This document shows, one piece after another, positions 51,603 through 61,415 of a stretch of DNA of 64,000 bases; the first letter of the stretch is position 1, and each line of letters begins with the position of its first letter. The DNA comes from Ascoidea asiatica (Eukaryota > Ascomycota > Saccharomycetes > Ascoideales > Ascoideaceae). A program made the position numbers and the translations under genes. The DNA is taken from positions 1,578,722 through 1,642,721 of the forward strand of contig BCKQ01000001.1 of NCBI GenBank assembly GCA_001600695.1. Direction: 5' to 3'. The notes beneath the pieces were generated by a model. It searched no databases, had not been told where the DNA came from, and saw nothing but the letters and a program-made list of their open reading frames with translations.

Positions 51603-52640
51603 TCAGCGCCTTCTACTTTTACCAAGTCTTTTAGGATTTCCTTTCATTTTTCTTGCTGAAAAATCGGATATATCAGCACTACTCTCGGCTGTGTTTTTTC
51701 TTTTAAATCGTTTCATACCTCCAAATCCATACTTAGCATCTTTTCCTGCTCTTTTGGGGTTGACTTTGTTTCTTTTATTACCAAATTTTTTTGAATAGTC
51801 TTCAGTAGAAGCAGTAGCTTCTTCAATTCCAATGTCAAAATCATCGGTTGTTATTTCATTTGACTGTCTTTTCTTTTTCAATGTTTTAATTTTTTCTAGT
51901 GTATCTCTCTTCTGTTTTTGACGTCCTTGTAAAGTCGCAACTTGAACTTGTTTACCAAATTTTTTCAAATTTCTTTGTCTTTTGGCTTCTTCTGAAGCTT
52001 TCTTTGCTTTTTCTTCTTCAATAAGTTTCTTTTTAAGTCTATTCATATGTTCATCGCTTTTTATCATTTCAGCAAAATAATCGTTTGGCCTAGAAAATGG
52101 AACTTTCAATTTCAAAAGTTTTTTTCGAGCATCAATAACAGATAATAATCCTTGTTTATAAATGGCTTTTTCCCTTTCGTCATCGTCATAAATATCCCTT
52201 ATTTCACTTTCAGTCTCTACATTAGACACCACTGATTGATGCTCTTGAAAAGTAGATTTGCTCCACTCTATTTGGATTCTGTCAAGTGCTTCTTTTATAA
52301 GAGTACTGTTATTAACAGTTAGTTTGGTATGAGGAACTATATCTGTATCTGAATCTAATTCGACTTCAGATAGGGCTAAATCTTCTTCACCCTTATCTTC
52401 ATCTTTTTCAGATGAAGTTTCCTCTGATTCTAAAGCATCTTCACTTTGAAATGTTTCATCATTTTCACTATCCGATCCTTCACTATCTGATTCTTCAAGT
52501 TTTTTCAAATCTAATTTTTTTGTTTCAGGTTTTATTGTCTTCTCTTTGAATTCTTTTTTCTCTAATTGTTTTGCTTTACGTCTATCTCTTCTGTTAAGAG
52601 GTTTGGATGAGGAAACTTTCAACAATTCATTTTTAGCCAT
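51603..52640 (-). CDS. EBP2: rRNA-processing protein Ebp2
   Basis: 345 aa (yeast 427). An N-terminal lysine-rich part (LNRRDRRKAKQLEKKEF) leads into an acidic Ser/Glu/Asp region (~45-95). The conserved Ebp2 domain covers about 110-300: IQIEWSKSTFQEHQ, DDDEREKAIYKQGLLSV, LKLKVPFSRPNDYFAEMIKS, then a Lys/Arg-rich coiled coil, RQRNLKKFGKQVQVATLQGR. The basic end, KYGFGGMKRFKRKN and GNPKRLGKSRRR, is diagnostic. Ebp2 joins early 60S pre-ribosomes in the nucleolus with Brx1 and Rrs1. It is divergent from RPL17. A TGAAAATTTC (RRPE-like) sequence sits at 52727-52736, about 90 bases before the start. Confidence 0.93.
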   Translation of the reverse strand: MAKNELLKVSSSKPLNRRDRRKAKQLEKKEFKEKTIKPETKKLDLKKLEESDSEGSDSENDETFQSEDALESEETSSEKDEDKGEEDLALSEVELDSDTDIVPHTKLTVNNSTLIKEALDRIQIEWSKSTFQEHQSVVSNVETESEIRDIYDDDEREKAIYKQGLLSVIDARKKLLKLKVPFSRPNDYFAEMIKSDEHMNRLKKKLIEEEKAKKASEEAKRQRNLKKFGKQVQVATLQGRQKQKRDTLEKIKTLKKKRQSNEITTDDFDIGIEEATASTEDYSKKFGNKRNKVNPKRAGKDAKYGFGGMKRFKRKNTAESSADISDFSARKMKGNPKRLGKSRRR

Positions 52641-52726
52641 TCTAAAATTAATACTAATTTAAGTATTTAAGGATTTAATCTTATAGATTTTTTTGTTTGA
52701 TTTCTAAAGTATTTTTTTTTTACAGT

Positions 52727-52736
52727 TGAAAATTTC
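52727..52736 (+). promoter_or_regulatory. RRPE-like element TGAAAATTTC
   Basis: Resembles the rRNA-processing element (TGAAAATTTT core) common upstream of yeast ribosome-biogenesis genes. It lies 87 bases upstream of EBP2. Only one mismatch from the core; AT-rich background makes chance possible. Confidence 0.35.
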
Positions 52737-52955
52737 AAATATTTTTTTAAAAAATAATCCAACTGCATTGAATCCACAAATCTGGTTTTTGGAGTTATAC
52801 GTCTATTCGCATAAATATAATTACCAGTAGTACGGTGCTAACAATGAGACCAATCTAACGGAATTATTGAATGTTGGTTGAATAACTGGAAAACAATTGT
52901 CAAGTTTCAAATTTCGTGGAAAAAGCTGAAATTTTAAATTCAACACAATATAATA

Positions 52956-52979
52956 TCACGTGTATATGTTGAGGGCTGT
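52956..52979 (+). promoter_or_regulatory. Cbf1/Tbf1-like pair in the RPL17 promoter
   Basis: TCACGTG (52956-52962) and GAGGGCTGT (52971-52979) lie 8 bases apart, about 210 bases before the RPL17 start. In Candida-type yeasts, Cbf1 and Tbf1 rather than Rap1 drive ribosomal protein genes, so this is the expected arrangement outside Saccharomyces. Confidence 0.65.
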
Positions 52980-53184
52980 AAAATACTTTTTTCTCAGTCA
53001 TTTTCAAATTTCTTCAAAGAGCCCTTGTATCCGTACAACTAGGGAAATTTTCTGGTGGAAACTTTTGCTTACTTTTCAAAAACTAATATTTGGAAAATGA
53101 AAATATTAAATTAAAAGAATCTAAAAACTAAGTAGTAACAAAGTAAAGAAGTAGTAAAAAAAAAAAAAATTATAGAATATCAAA

Positions 53185-53936
53185 ATGACTCGTTACGGTG
53201 CAGTTCCATCAAATCCAGCTCGTTCAGCAGCTGCCAGAGGTGCTTATATTCGTGCTTCTTTTAAAAATACCAGAGAAACAGCTCAAGCTGTTAATGGATG
53301 GCCATTAGAAAAAGCTCAAAAATACTTAAAACAAGTTTCTAATCATGAAAGAGCTATTCCATTCCGTCGTTACAATTCTTCAATTGGTAGAACTGCTCAA
53401 GGTAAAGAATTTGGTGTTACCAAAGCAAGATGGCCTGTTAAATCTGTCAAATTCATTCAAGATTTATTAACCAATGCTGAATCAAATGCTGATGTATGTA
53501 TACGAGTACCTCTACTTAATAATTAATAATTTGTGGATTTAGGAATTTTTGTTTTAATGGAACCTCTTTTTCTAAAATATCATATCTTGTTAATTAATGA
53601 CGGGAAGCATTTTTTTCTCTTATTCTCACGATGAAACAACTATCAAAGCTTAACTACAATTTACTAACAATTTTTTTTTTTTTAAAATAGGCCAAAGGAT
53701 TAGATACCACAAAATTATACATTTCTCACATTCAAGTAAATCAAGGACCAAAACAACATCGTCGTACTTTCCGTGCTCATGGTAGAATTAATAAATATGA
53801 TTCTTCTACTTGTCACATTGAAATAATTTTAACTGAAAAAGAAGAAGAAATCGAAAAAGCTCCAGAAAAGGCTGTGGCTAGATTATCATCTCGTCAAAGA
53901 GGTAGATTAGCTGCTCAAAAACGTCTTACTGCTTAG
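53185..53936 (+). CDS. RPL17: 60S ribosomal protein uL22 (Rpl17), two exons
   Basis: Exons 53185-53493 and 53691-53936 join to 184 aa, exactly the yeast length. Conserved text includes [40 protein letters not shown] and [11 protein letters not shown]; exon 2 gives [20 protein letters not shown] and [12 protein letters not shown]. The intron falls after codon 103, as I recall for S. cerevisiae RPL17A. Rpl17/uL22 lines the polypeptide exit tunnel of the large subunit. The codons are less AT-biased than in neighbours, fitting high expression. It shares a divergent promoter with EBP2. The upstream frame alone reads into the intron and ends at TAATAA (about 53520). Confidence 0.97.
53494..53690 (+). 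other. RPL17: RPL17 intron
   Basis: 197 nt with the consensus donor GTATGT, a perfect TACTAAC branch site (53662-53668), a T-run and the acceptor AAATAG. It is the only intron here with the full yeast consensus at all three sites. Confidence 0.95.
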
Positions 53937-54160
53937 TTTTGCAGTTCTACATATATAATATAAATAGAACTAATAAAATATCAGTAATATCAATTCTTTT
54001 TGTTCATTGAATTTATCATTCAAGATATTGGGCATCAACTACATTGTGAACGTTTTTAAAAAATAAACAATGAAATAAATAATTATACAATTGAATTTAC
54101 ATATAAAAGAAGCTTTTGTGTAAAGAAATAAAACTAGAAAAAGAACCGTAAAATCATTAG
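53937..54160. terminator. Convergent RPL17/SWI3 3' region
   Basis: The 224-base region carries ACATATATAATATAAATAG (about 53948-53967) just after RPL17, a likely polyadenylation efficiency element. The rest is AT-rich with no other feature. Confidence 0.5.
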
Positions 54161-57100
54161 TTAGCCATTGAAAAACTTATAAAGGCTAGGTGTAGTTACA
54201 CTCACCGGTTCTAATTCATCATCTTCATCTTCTGAATTAATATTATTAGAAGTCTTGGTTATTCCTTCGTGGAAAATTGAGTATTTAACAGGATTTATGA
54301 GAGAGTTTTGAGCCTCCAATAAAAGCTCTTCAGCGTTTCGTATTTTGATAGAAATATCTGATTCATCTAAATTGGTAGTTTCTTTTTTCAATGTTGTAGC
54401 ATCCTTTAGAATAGAAAGAGCATTGTTTAATTTGTTTGTGATAATAGAATTATTTTTAGCTAAACTCAATGAATTCAAGCACACTTCTTGTTGAAACTTT
54501 TGTAGAGATTTTTTTTCATATTCTAGCTCTTTTTCGCAAATTCTTAATTTTTCAAGTTTAAGATTCACTTTAGAGAATTGACGATTCACCAACTTTATGA
54601 TAAGTTTATGCATTTCACGTTCTTCGTACTTTGCAAAGACATGGGACCTTGCTGCTGTAGATCCTAAGGCCATGGTCGTACCTTCTTTTATGTAATCTAA
54701 AGGATCAGTTCTCACTGTTTCCTTTGATTCTTCAGGTTTAGAGTTTGAAGCTATGACTTCAGTTTCTTTACCATCTTTTAGTTCAACACCTTGGTCTTTT
54801 GTTGAGGATTCATTGCTAGATTTCCCAGGTGGTTTAGATTCTCCTTTGGAATTTATCAGAACTTTAGCATCTTGGACGGATTCTTCCAGAGAACCAGAAG
54901 TTGTGCCTTTATTCTTTTTTTCATCTTTTTTGGTTATATCTTTTACATTTTTAGCACCAGATTTTCCCCTCGTATTTTTGTTAGGTTTATCTCCATCTTT
55001 TAATTTATCTATTAATTGATCTTCTATGACATTAATTGATCTCGTTGAAGCTGCCTTCACAACATCTGGGTCCACCATTTCACAAAGATAAGATATAGCA
55101 GTTAAAACCGGATTATCTATTGGACTGAAAGGAATATATGGAGCATATTTTAATGGGCCTAAAATTTCAGGGTTTTTTTCTAAATAAGGATCTTCAATAG
55201 GAAGTTGTAAAAATCTTAATATACATTGCTCTGGAGTTTTAGTTCCAACTACTTCAGAAACTTTATACCAATTATTTCGATGAGTTTCAACAGCCTTTAA
55301 TAAATGTTTAAGCTCCTTATTAGTCCAATTTGACATGCTGTTTTTATCAAGAGTTATTTTAGGTAATTGAGGTACCTCTTTGCGCTCGGAATTTGTAGTA
55401 ATTGTTTCATCATCAGTTGATGCTTTCTTTACATTAACAATATTCTTGCCATTTTCATTTACTTCCTTTGTTTTAGTTGTCAATTGAGCCTTTACTTCTT
55501 TGGATTCTGGGTCTTTTGATAGGGGTGCAGGCAGTCCATTTTGCTGCTGTTCTTTCAAAGTAATGGAGCCATCTATTTTTCTTTTCTTTGAATTAAGATC
55601 TTTTGAGATTGAATCATTTGCTGCCCGTTTTAGTGCATTAGAATCCTTTGATTTTTTTTGGGTTGCTGCAGATGGCTTATTTTTTGTGATATCACTTTCT
55701 TCTTTGATCTTGAGAAGCTGCTTTAGTTTTTTGAAATTTCCTTCAGAATCTTTTGGTAATTCATATGGTTGAAAAGGAAACAATCCTCTTGGTGTATCAA
55801 TCTCGGTTTTGAAATGATCTGTTAATGGTGGCTCGACGTTCCTAACCACAGACTCAGGAGCTATTTGATAATTTATAAGACCCCATTTGCCTAAAAACCT
55901 ATGAACTCGTAATATTGCACCGACGTCACCCACTAAATTTCTACGGCATGCCGTAACAGTCAAATATTCACTTGGGTTTAATCTGTACGTATTGATCATG
56001 AAGTTCCTATATTTGATATACACTAAAGGAGTTTTAGACTTACTTGAGTTGTTAAAAAATTCTGGAACCGATTGTATTTCAATTTTATTGATTTTCTTGA
56101 ATTTAAACCATGTAACATACGATGGTATAACAGTTGCATGGGTTTGAGGTATTACTGGAATATCATCATCAGGCTCTTCTGCAAGTGGAAAGCCATCATC
56201 GTCCATATTTACTTCATCTTCGGCCTCCAAAGAATTTTCAGTTTTGGAAATATTTTGTGATTTTAAGGATTCTTCAACTATATTTATAGAGCCAATATTA
56301 GTATATGAGTTTTGGTTCAAAATATTAGATGAGTTCACATTTGCTTTCTCGAATTTATTAGAAATATTTACCAGAGATGGTTCAGTTAACTGATGACCCA
56401 AACTTTGGGCAATATTAGCAGTAGGTATGGGTATAACAGTCTGAGATCTGACAGTTGGACTAGATGAAATCACAGAAGGAGGTAGAGACCGAGCCTTTGA
56501 AGTATTATCGCCCATATCATTAACAATACTGGAATTTAAAGGTCTGTAAGGCTTTGGAGCGTGAGACTGATTTAAAGATTGAGTTTGTTGAATATGGTTT
56601 TGAAGATGGGGCTGAACTTGTCCATGACGTGGAGACATTTGTGGTTGCTGGTTGCCATAAAATCCTTGCTTTGAATGATTTTGCTGATGGCTAGTATAGT
56701 GATTGATTTTGTTGTTATTCATGGAAATAGAAACATTATTATTTCTAAGACTGGTAGGAATAGTATTGCTATTTCCAGTATTATTGGACGATGCTGCAAT
56801 TCCGTTATTATTTATAGTGATGCCTGAATTAATTTTTAAAGTGGAAGTATTTACTGAGTTGTTGGGAGTTGAAATTGAAGGATTATTTAATGAGTAATTC
56901 ACCATAGGTTTGCGAGGTAAAGATGGAGGAAGACCTACTGACTTGCTAGTTTTATTTCTGGATTGAAAATTTTGATTAGAAGTGTTTAAGATAGAGCCAT
57001 TAAGATAACTTTTATGCTGCTGATGATTTATATCAGTTTTGTGAATATTATTGTTGTATGAAGTTTTAATATTTGTACTTTCTCCGGACTTTATTTGGCC

Positions 57101-59029
57101 ATTAATTTTTGAATCATGGGTTGAAAAGACAGTTCTAGATTTGGAGAAATGGTTTTCATTTAAGGAATTTTTATTAAGATCTGGATTCAATCTATTCGTA
57201 TTCTGATTTTGATTCTGGCTATAACTTGGGCTGATAGTATGATTATTGTTTTGAATTTGTTTCTGAAGTGTAGAATTTATTTCATGAGAATTTCCAAATC
57301 TATTGATTGAAGAATTTGTGTTGAAATTATTAATAGAAATTCCAGTTCCAATATCATTATTACGTACATTATAGTTATCAGGATGATTTGAAGAAATATT
57401 ATTGAAAGCTGGTTTAGCTTCTCTTTTGCTTAAATTTACTTCAGAATTAGAAATATTTATACTTGAATGAGAGTTAGAATTAATTGGTGAAATATCTGAT
57501 TCATTCCCCGAAAAGTTTTTTGATGAATTTTTATTTTTTTGGTGTTGATTTGATTCCTTAGAGAATTCTTTTGAATTTTCAGTTTTTGTATTATTTACTT
57601 CAACTTCAGATTCTAATCCTAAATTTTGATTATCAGTTCTAAACGGGCTTGAAACACTCACCTGTTTAATTATATTGGGATTGAGTTGGCTTGGGTTATT
57701 ATTAAGATAAGTTTTATGTACTTGCTGGTTATGTGTCGTACTAATTATATCAAGCATTATTGTGTCCTTAGGTTCATTGGGATTTACCTTGGTGTCTTTT
57801 TTGATATCATCTTGGTTATTTATTCGAATTTCTTTGTCCTTAGAGCTATTATCTTGTTCTAAATGAGCATCGGAAGATATAGTTGGTGGCAATCCGGAGC
57901 TTGAAACATTTGCCTCGACATTAATTGAGCTTTCTTTTTTTTTTTCCTCTGTTTTTTCTTCTATTTCAGTGACTTTTTGATCTTTTGTATTTTCTTTAGT
58001 AAGAATATTGCTATTAACATTAGAATCATTCATTATTACATCTTTATCAGCATCAAATTCTAAATCATTGTTCGAAAGAATTTTTTTTTGAACCTCCGGT
58101 ATTAAAGTAATCTTAGAGGTAGATTCTTTAACTGAAGATCCTGGCAAGGATATAGTTTCATTGAGCTTAGGTTTGGAATTTTCTATAGCAGAATCAATTT
58201 TAGGTAAAGTTGAAGGTTTTGGGTCATTGTCTGATTTTGAAGTAGGCACTGAATTTAAATCGGATGAGTATAAGTTCATAGAAGGATTGGAAGAAGTGAA
58301 TTGAGGATCTATATTTATATTATCAGAAGTTGACTGTGATAAAGGAGCGGTATCTATAGATATTTCACTTATGGGTTTAGTTTCCATTGGTTTACTAGTA
58401 GGTGTAATTATAGGTTTATTATTAATTTCCAATTTTTGATTATTTAGATTTTCTTCAATTATCTGATTTATTGATTCTTTCTCATTTTCAGTATTTTTTT
58501 GAGTATTAGCGTCTAATTTTTTTGGTTCATAACCATTTAGAAGTTCTTTGCTATTCGAAATTTTATTATTTTCATGATTTTCATGATTTTCATTATTTCC
58601 ATTAAACGCGCTATTAATATTATTAGTTTTAGAGTTTATAGAATTATTCTCTATAGGTACTTTTGATTGATTAGAATTTATTTCAATATTATCTTTTGGA
58701 ATGATTTCCTCTTTTTTTTCAAAGTTTGTAGATTGATTTATATGTATTGTATTATTCTCTTCATCTTTCATATCATTTTTTTCATCATTATCATTTTTAT
58801 CTTTAATGTTATTTATGTTTTTTATATCATTTTTAACACTAGCATCATTTATTTCGATTTTTTTATCTTTTTCATCTTTTTCATCTTTTTTATTTTGTTC
58901 ATTTTGCTCATTTTGAATTTTATTTATGTCATCAATATTATCATTATTATTATTATCATTATCATTTATAGCCTTTTTATTCAGATTAATGGATGTTGAT
59001 TCTTTTGAAGGATCCAATTCTGAGGACAT
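54161..59029 (-). CDS. SWI3: SWI/SNF subunit Swi3
   Basis: 1622 aa, about twice yeast Swi3 (825 aa) because of a disordered N-terminus of some 950 residues (Asn/Ser/Lys/Asp). The SWIRM domain (~965-1055) reads VIPSYVTWFKFKKINKIE, VYIKYRNFMINTYRLNPSEY and VTACRRNLVGDVGAILRVHR. The SANT domain starts at W1235 (WTNKELKHLLKAVETHRNNW, then SEVVGTKTPEQCILRFLQLP). A coiled coil near 1470-1560 provides dimerisation. Swi3 is the scaffold dimer of the SWI/SNF chromatin remodeller; the RSC paralogue Rsc8 (557 aa) lacks such a long N-terminus, which favours Swi3. It is convergent with RPL17 and divergent from PAN1 across a 2.4-kb region. Confidence 0.92.
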   Translation of the reverse strand: MSSELDPSKESTSINLNKKAINDNDNNNNDNIDDINKIQNEQNEQNKKDEKDEKDKKIEINDASVKNDIKNINNIKDKNDNDEKNDMKDEENNTIHINQSTNFEKKEEIIPKDNIEINSNQSKVPIENNSINSKTNNINSAFNGNNENHENHENNKISNSKELLNGYEPKKLDANTQKNTENEKESINQIIEENLNNQKLEINNKPIITPTSKPMETKPISEISIDTAPLSQSTSDNINIDPQFTSSNPSMNLYSSDLNSVPTSKSDNDPKPSTLPKIDSAIENSKPKLNETISLPGSSVKESTSKITLIPEVQKKILSNNDLEFDADKDVIMNDSNVNSNILTKENTKDQKVTEIEEKTEEKKKESSINVEANVSSSGLPPTISSDAHLEQDNSSKDKEIRINNQDDIKKDTKVNPNEPKDTIMLDIISTTHNQQVHKTYLNNNPSQLNPNIIKQVSVSSPFRTDNQNLGLESEVEVNNTKTENSKEFSKESNQHQKNKNSSKNFSGNESDISPINSNSHSSINISNSEVNLSKREAKPAFNNISSNHPDNYNVRNNDIGTGISINNFNTNSSINRFGNSHEINSTLQKQIQNNNHTISPSYSQNQNQNTNRLNPDLNKNSLNENHFSKSRTVFSTHDSKINGQIKSGESTNIKTSYNNNIHKTDINHQQHKSYLNGSILNTSNQNFQSRNKTSKSVGLPPSLPRKPMVNYSLNNPSISTPNNSVNTSTLKINSGITINNNGIAASSNNTGNSNTIPTSLRNNNVSISMNNNKINHYTSHQQNHSKQGFYGNQQPQMSPRHGQVQPHLQNHIQQTQSLNQSHAPKPYRPLNSSIVNDMGDNTSKARSLPPSVISSSPTVRSQTVIPIPTANIAQSLGHQLTEPSLVNISNKFEKANVNSSNILNQNSYTNIGSINIVEESLKSQNISKTENSLEAEDEVNMDDDGFPLAEEPDDDIPVIPQTHATVIPSYVTWFKFKKINKIEIQSVPEFFNNSSKSKTPLVYIKYRNFMINTYRLNPSEYLTVTACRRNLVGDVGAILRVHRFLGKWGLINYQIAPESVVRNVEPPLTDHFKTEIDTPRGLFPFQPYELPKDSEGNFKKLKQLLKIKEESDITKNKPSAATQKKSKDSNALKRAANDSISKDLNSKKRKIDGSITLKEQQQNGLPAPLSKDPESKEVKAQLTTKTKEVNENGKNIVNVKKASTDDETITTNSERKEVPQLPKITLDKNSMSNWTNKELKHLLKAVETHRNNWYKVSEVVGTKTPEQCILRFLQLPIEDPYLEKNPEILGPLKYAPYIPFSPIDNPVLTAISYLCEMVDPDVVKAASTRSINVIEDQLIDKLKDGDKPNKNTRGKSGAKNVKDITKKDEKKNKGTTSGSLEESVQDAKVLINSKGESKPPGKSSNESSTKDQGVELKDGKETEVIASNSKPEESKETVRTDPLDYIKEGTTMALGSTAARSHVFAKYEEREMHKLIIKLVNRQFSKVNLKLEKLRICEKELEYEKKSLQKFQQEVCLNSLSLAKNNSIITNKLNNALSILKDATTLKKETTNLDESDISIKIRNAEELLLEAQNSLINPVKYSIFHEGITKTSNNINSEDEDDELEPVSVTTPSLYKFFNG

Positions 59030-59582
59030 TATTATAATTAAATATTAAAAAATTATAAAAAAATTGAGTTATATTAACATATGTTATTTAATAAAATGAT
59101 AAAGGATATAAAATTAAATTTAAATTGAAAATAAAAATAAAAATGTAAATAATAAATAAATTTAAAATTTGCAATGATGTAATTTTAAGTAAAAAGATTT
59201 AATACACTAATATAAATTAAATATTAAGTGAATAAAAAGAAATAATAAATAAATAAATAATAAGTAATAGATAATCAATAGTAAATGGTAAATAATAAAA
59301 TTATGAAACAAATAAATAAAATTAATATAATAATATAATAGTATAATGATATAATGATACAATATTATGAGTATAATATAATAAACAATTAATTGGAAAA
59401 TCAATAATTCAAATTAATGATTTAGGATTAACTGAAATAACTTTATTTTTTTTTAATTAAAAAATTAGAGTGAAATATATTGTACGAGTATAAGATAAAT
59501 AATAAATGAAATCTTTTTTGACTTTTTCAAAATACTTTAAATAAATTGAAAACCCTTTATTGAGACTATTTTAAAGATAAAT

Positions 59583-59627
59583 ATTGATATTGATATTGAT
59601 ATTGATATTTATATTAATATTGATAAG
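59583..59627. repeat. (ATTGAT)n tandem repeat
   Basis: Degenerate hexamer run of about 45 bases, AT-rich, in the SWI3 upstream region. Confidence 0.8.
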
Positions 59628-60551
59628 GATAAGGATGAGGTTGAGTGTAATTAAATAGAAGCTATGATTATTCTAAAGTTAAATTGATAAAAGAAATTAT
59701 AATTTTTTGAATTTCTATTGAATATATGAAACGATAATAAATGATAAAAAATAAAAGAATTTAAATTATATTAGATTTAAATAATTGAATAAATATAAAA
59801 ATTGAAATGATTGAAATATTTTGAAGTATGACAATAAACTTGAGTTCAAGTTAAAATAAATAAAAATAAAGACAATATATGAAAAGGTGATTTTTTAATG
59901 AACTAAATTTTTGTTAAATTTGAATATTGTTATATTTATTTTTTTTGTAATAACTAAAATTCTTGATACAGGATAAATAAAAGAAATTAGTTTTATTCTT
60001 AATGATAAATAATTGGAATTACAATTATTATTGTAATTGGAGTTGGATTGGTATGTTTATGGTAAATCTACTCAAGTTATGATTGAAGAATAGTCAACCA
60101 CTTTTTCAATTACTACTATTTATTATACCTTTTGCTTTAAATTTAATAGTGTTTTTATATTTATATTTTATTTGGCTATTGTTGATATTATTATTCTTTT
60201 TTTGCACAAGTTCTGTTTATTGTTTGTTATCTAATTCAGCTTCTGATTTTGAATTTGAATTTGATTCTGTTTAATGATTTAGGATTTATGTTTTATGTTC
60301 TATGTTTTATGTTTTATGTTATGTATTTGAATTAAAGCAGCTTTCTTTAACTTCTTCAACTGGAAGAATTTTTTGGCGAAGGAAAAATATGAGGATATTG
60401 AAAAGGCTGTTGACTGACCGCTGTTTAGCAAGTTTTCTGACCTTGTTGTTTTCTCGTAAGCGCTTTTCCCACTCTTTTGTATTTTTCCCGTTCTCCGGAA
60501 TTCACAGCAGGCCTGAACAGGTGTTCACTGTCTCAATTACTACAGATAGTA

Positions 60552-60570
60552 CTGGTACTAACGGTACCAG
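60552..60570. repeat. Stem CTGGTAC/GTACCAG in the SWI3/PAN1 region
   Basis: Perfect 7-bp arms around a five-base loop inside the GC-richer island. It may be a protein-binding inverted repeat. Confidence 0.5.
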
Positions 60571-61415
60571 CTGTAGCAACGCTGTTCACTATGTCAACAA
60601 TACCAGTGCATAATACTCTTGATATGCTTATTGAGCTCAAGAATACTTTTTTTTACGCGTCTGTTTTTCTTCAACTGTTTACATAAACAGAGCCATCAGC
60701 CAATCATAGAAACGAAGCCAAGCCTTGAAAGTAACGTATTTTCATGCAAATTAGTGGCCTCGTATCCAAATATCCCGTTGCTATGGAATACAACCACAGC
60801 AACCGCACATGAAATTGAACCTGCAAATGCCTTATTATTGACCCTGATATTCTTTCAGTAAGTAATGGGTCGCTAAATCAAAACACCGGTACACTTCAAT
60901 GCGTTCGTGAACAATCAGTAAGACTTTGGCACTTGTGTTCGTTAAAAAAAAAACTTATTGCTTTTAAATGCCGCAAATAACATTATAACGCGCAGTACAA
61001 TAAATGCACGCTAAATTCCTTTTTGCACAAATCCATATCCACGGATTTTAAACAAAAAAACAATTCATTAGTATTACGTAATAACACTTGATGCGACCCC
61101 TATTAAAGACACAATTCAGTCTATGGTACTATTGACTATGCATTGCAGCTATTTTTCTACCTGTAGTAATCATTACTCAGGCTTTAATGAATTTATGGAA
61201 TATTTCAATAATTTATCTACTTTTTGACTTGATATCAAAATTTGATTACGTTTCATCTGGATCATCGTAAAAATAAATTTATTAATTATTTTTATTTTTT
61301 AATTTAATTTTCAACTTTTATTTAATTTTCTTTAACGATAATTAATTTTTTGTTGATAATTAAGTAATATGAATCTTTGTAATTGAAATTAGGTATCAAT
61401 TGCATTATCTTTAAA

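Larger units (their letters stand above)
52641..53184. promoter_or_regulatory. Divergent EBP2/RPL17 promoter
   Basis: The 544 bases serve a ribosome-biogenesis gene and a ribosomal protein gene. They hold the TCACGTG...GAGGGCTGT pair (52956-52979), an RRPE-like TGAAAATTTC (52727-52736), and poly-T/A tracts. A co-regulated bidirectional growth-linked promoter is likely. Confidence 0.55.
59030..61415. promoter_or_regulatory. Long divergent SWI3/PAN1 region
   Basis: The 2.4 kb begin very AT-rich, with an ATTGAT repeat (59583-59627) and TATGTTT repeats (about 60287-60322). A GC-richer island at about 60340-60900 includes the stem CTGGTAC/GTACCAG (60552-60558, 60564-60570) and TACAGATAGTACTGG. 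Open frames across the island are not supported by any recognisable protein. The last 400 bases before PAN1 are AT-rich. No RNA gene was recognised. Confidence 0.5.

Noticed and set aside
60302-60861. Overlapping plus-strand frames of 69-103 aa
   Set aside because: They lie in the SWI3/PAN1 GC island and have low-quality starts and no homology I recognise.
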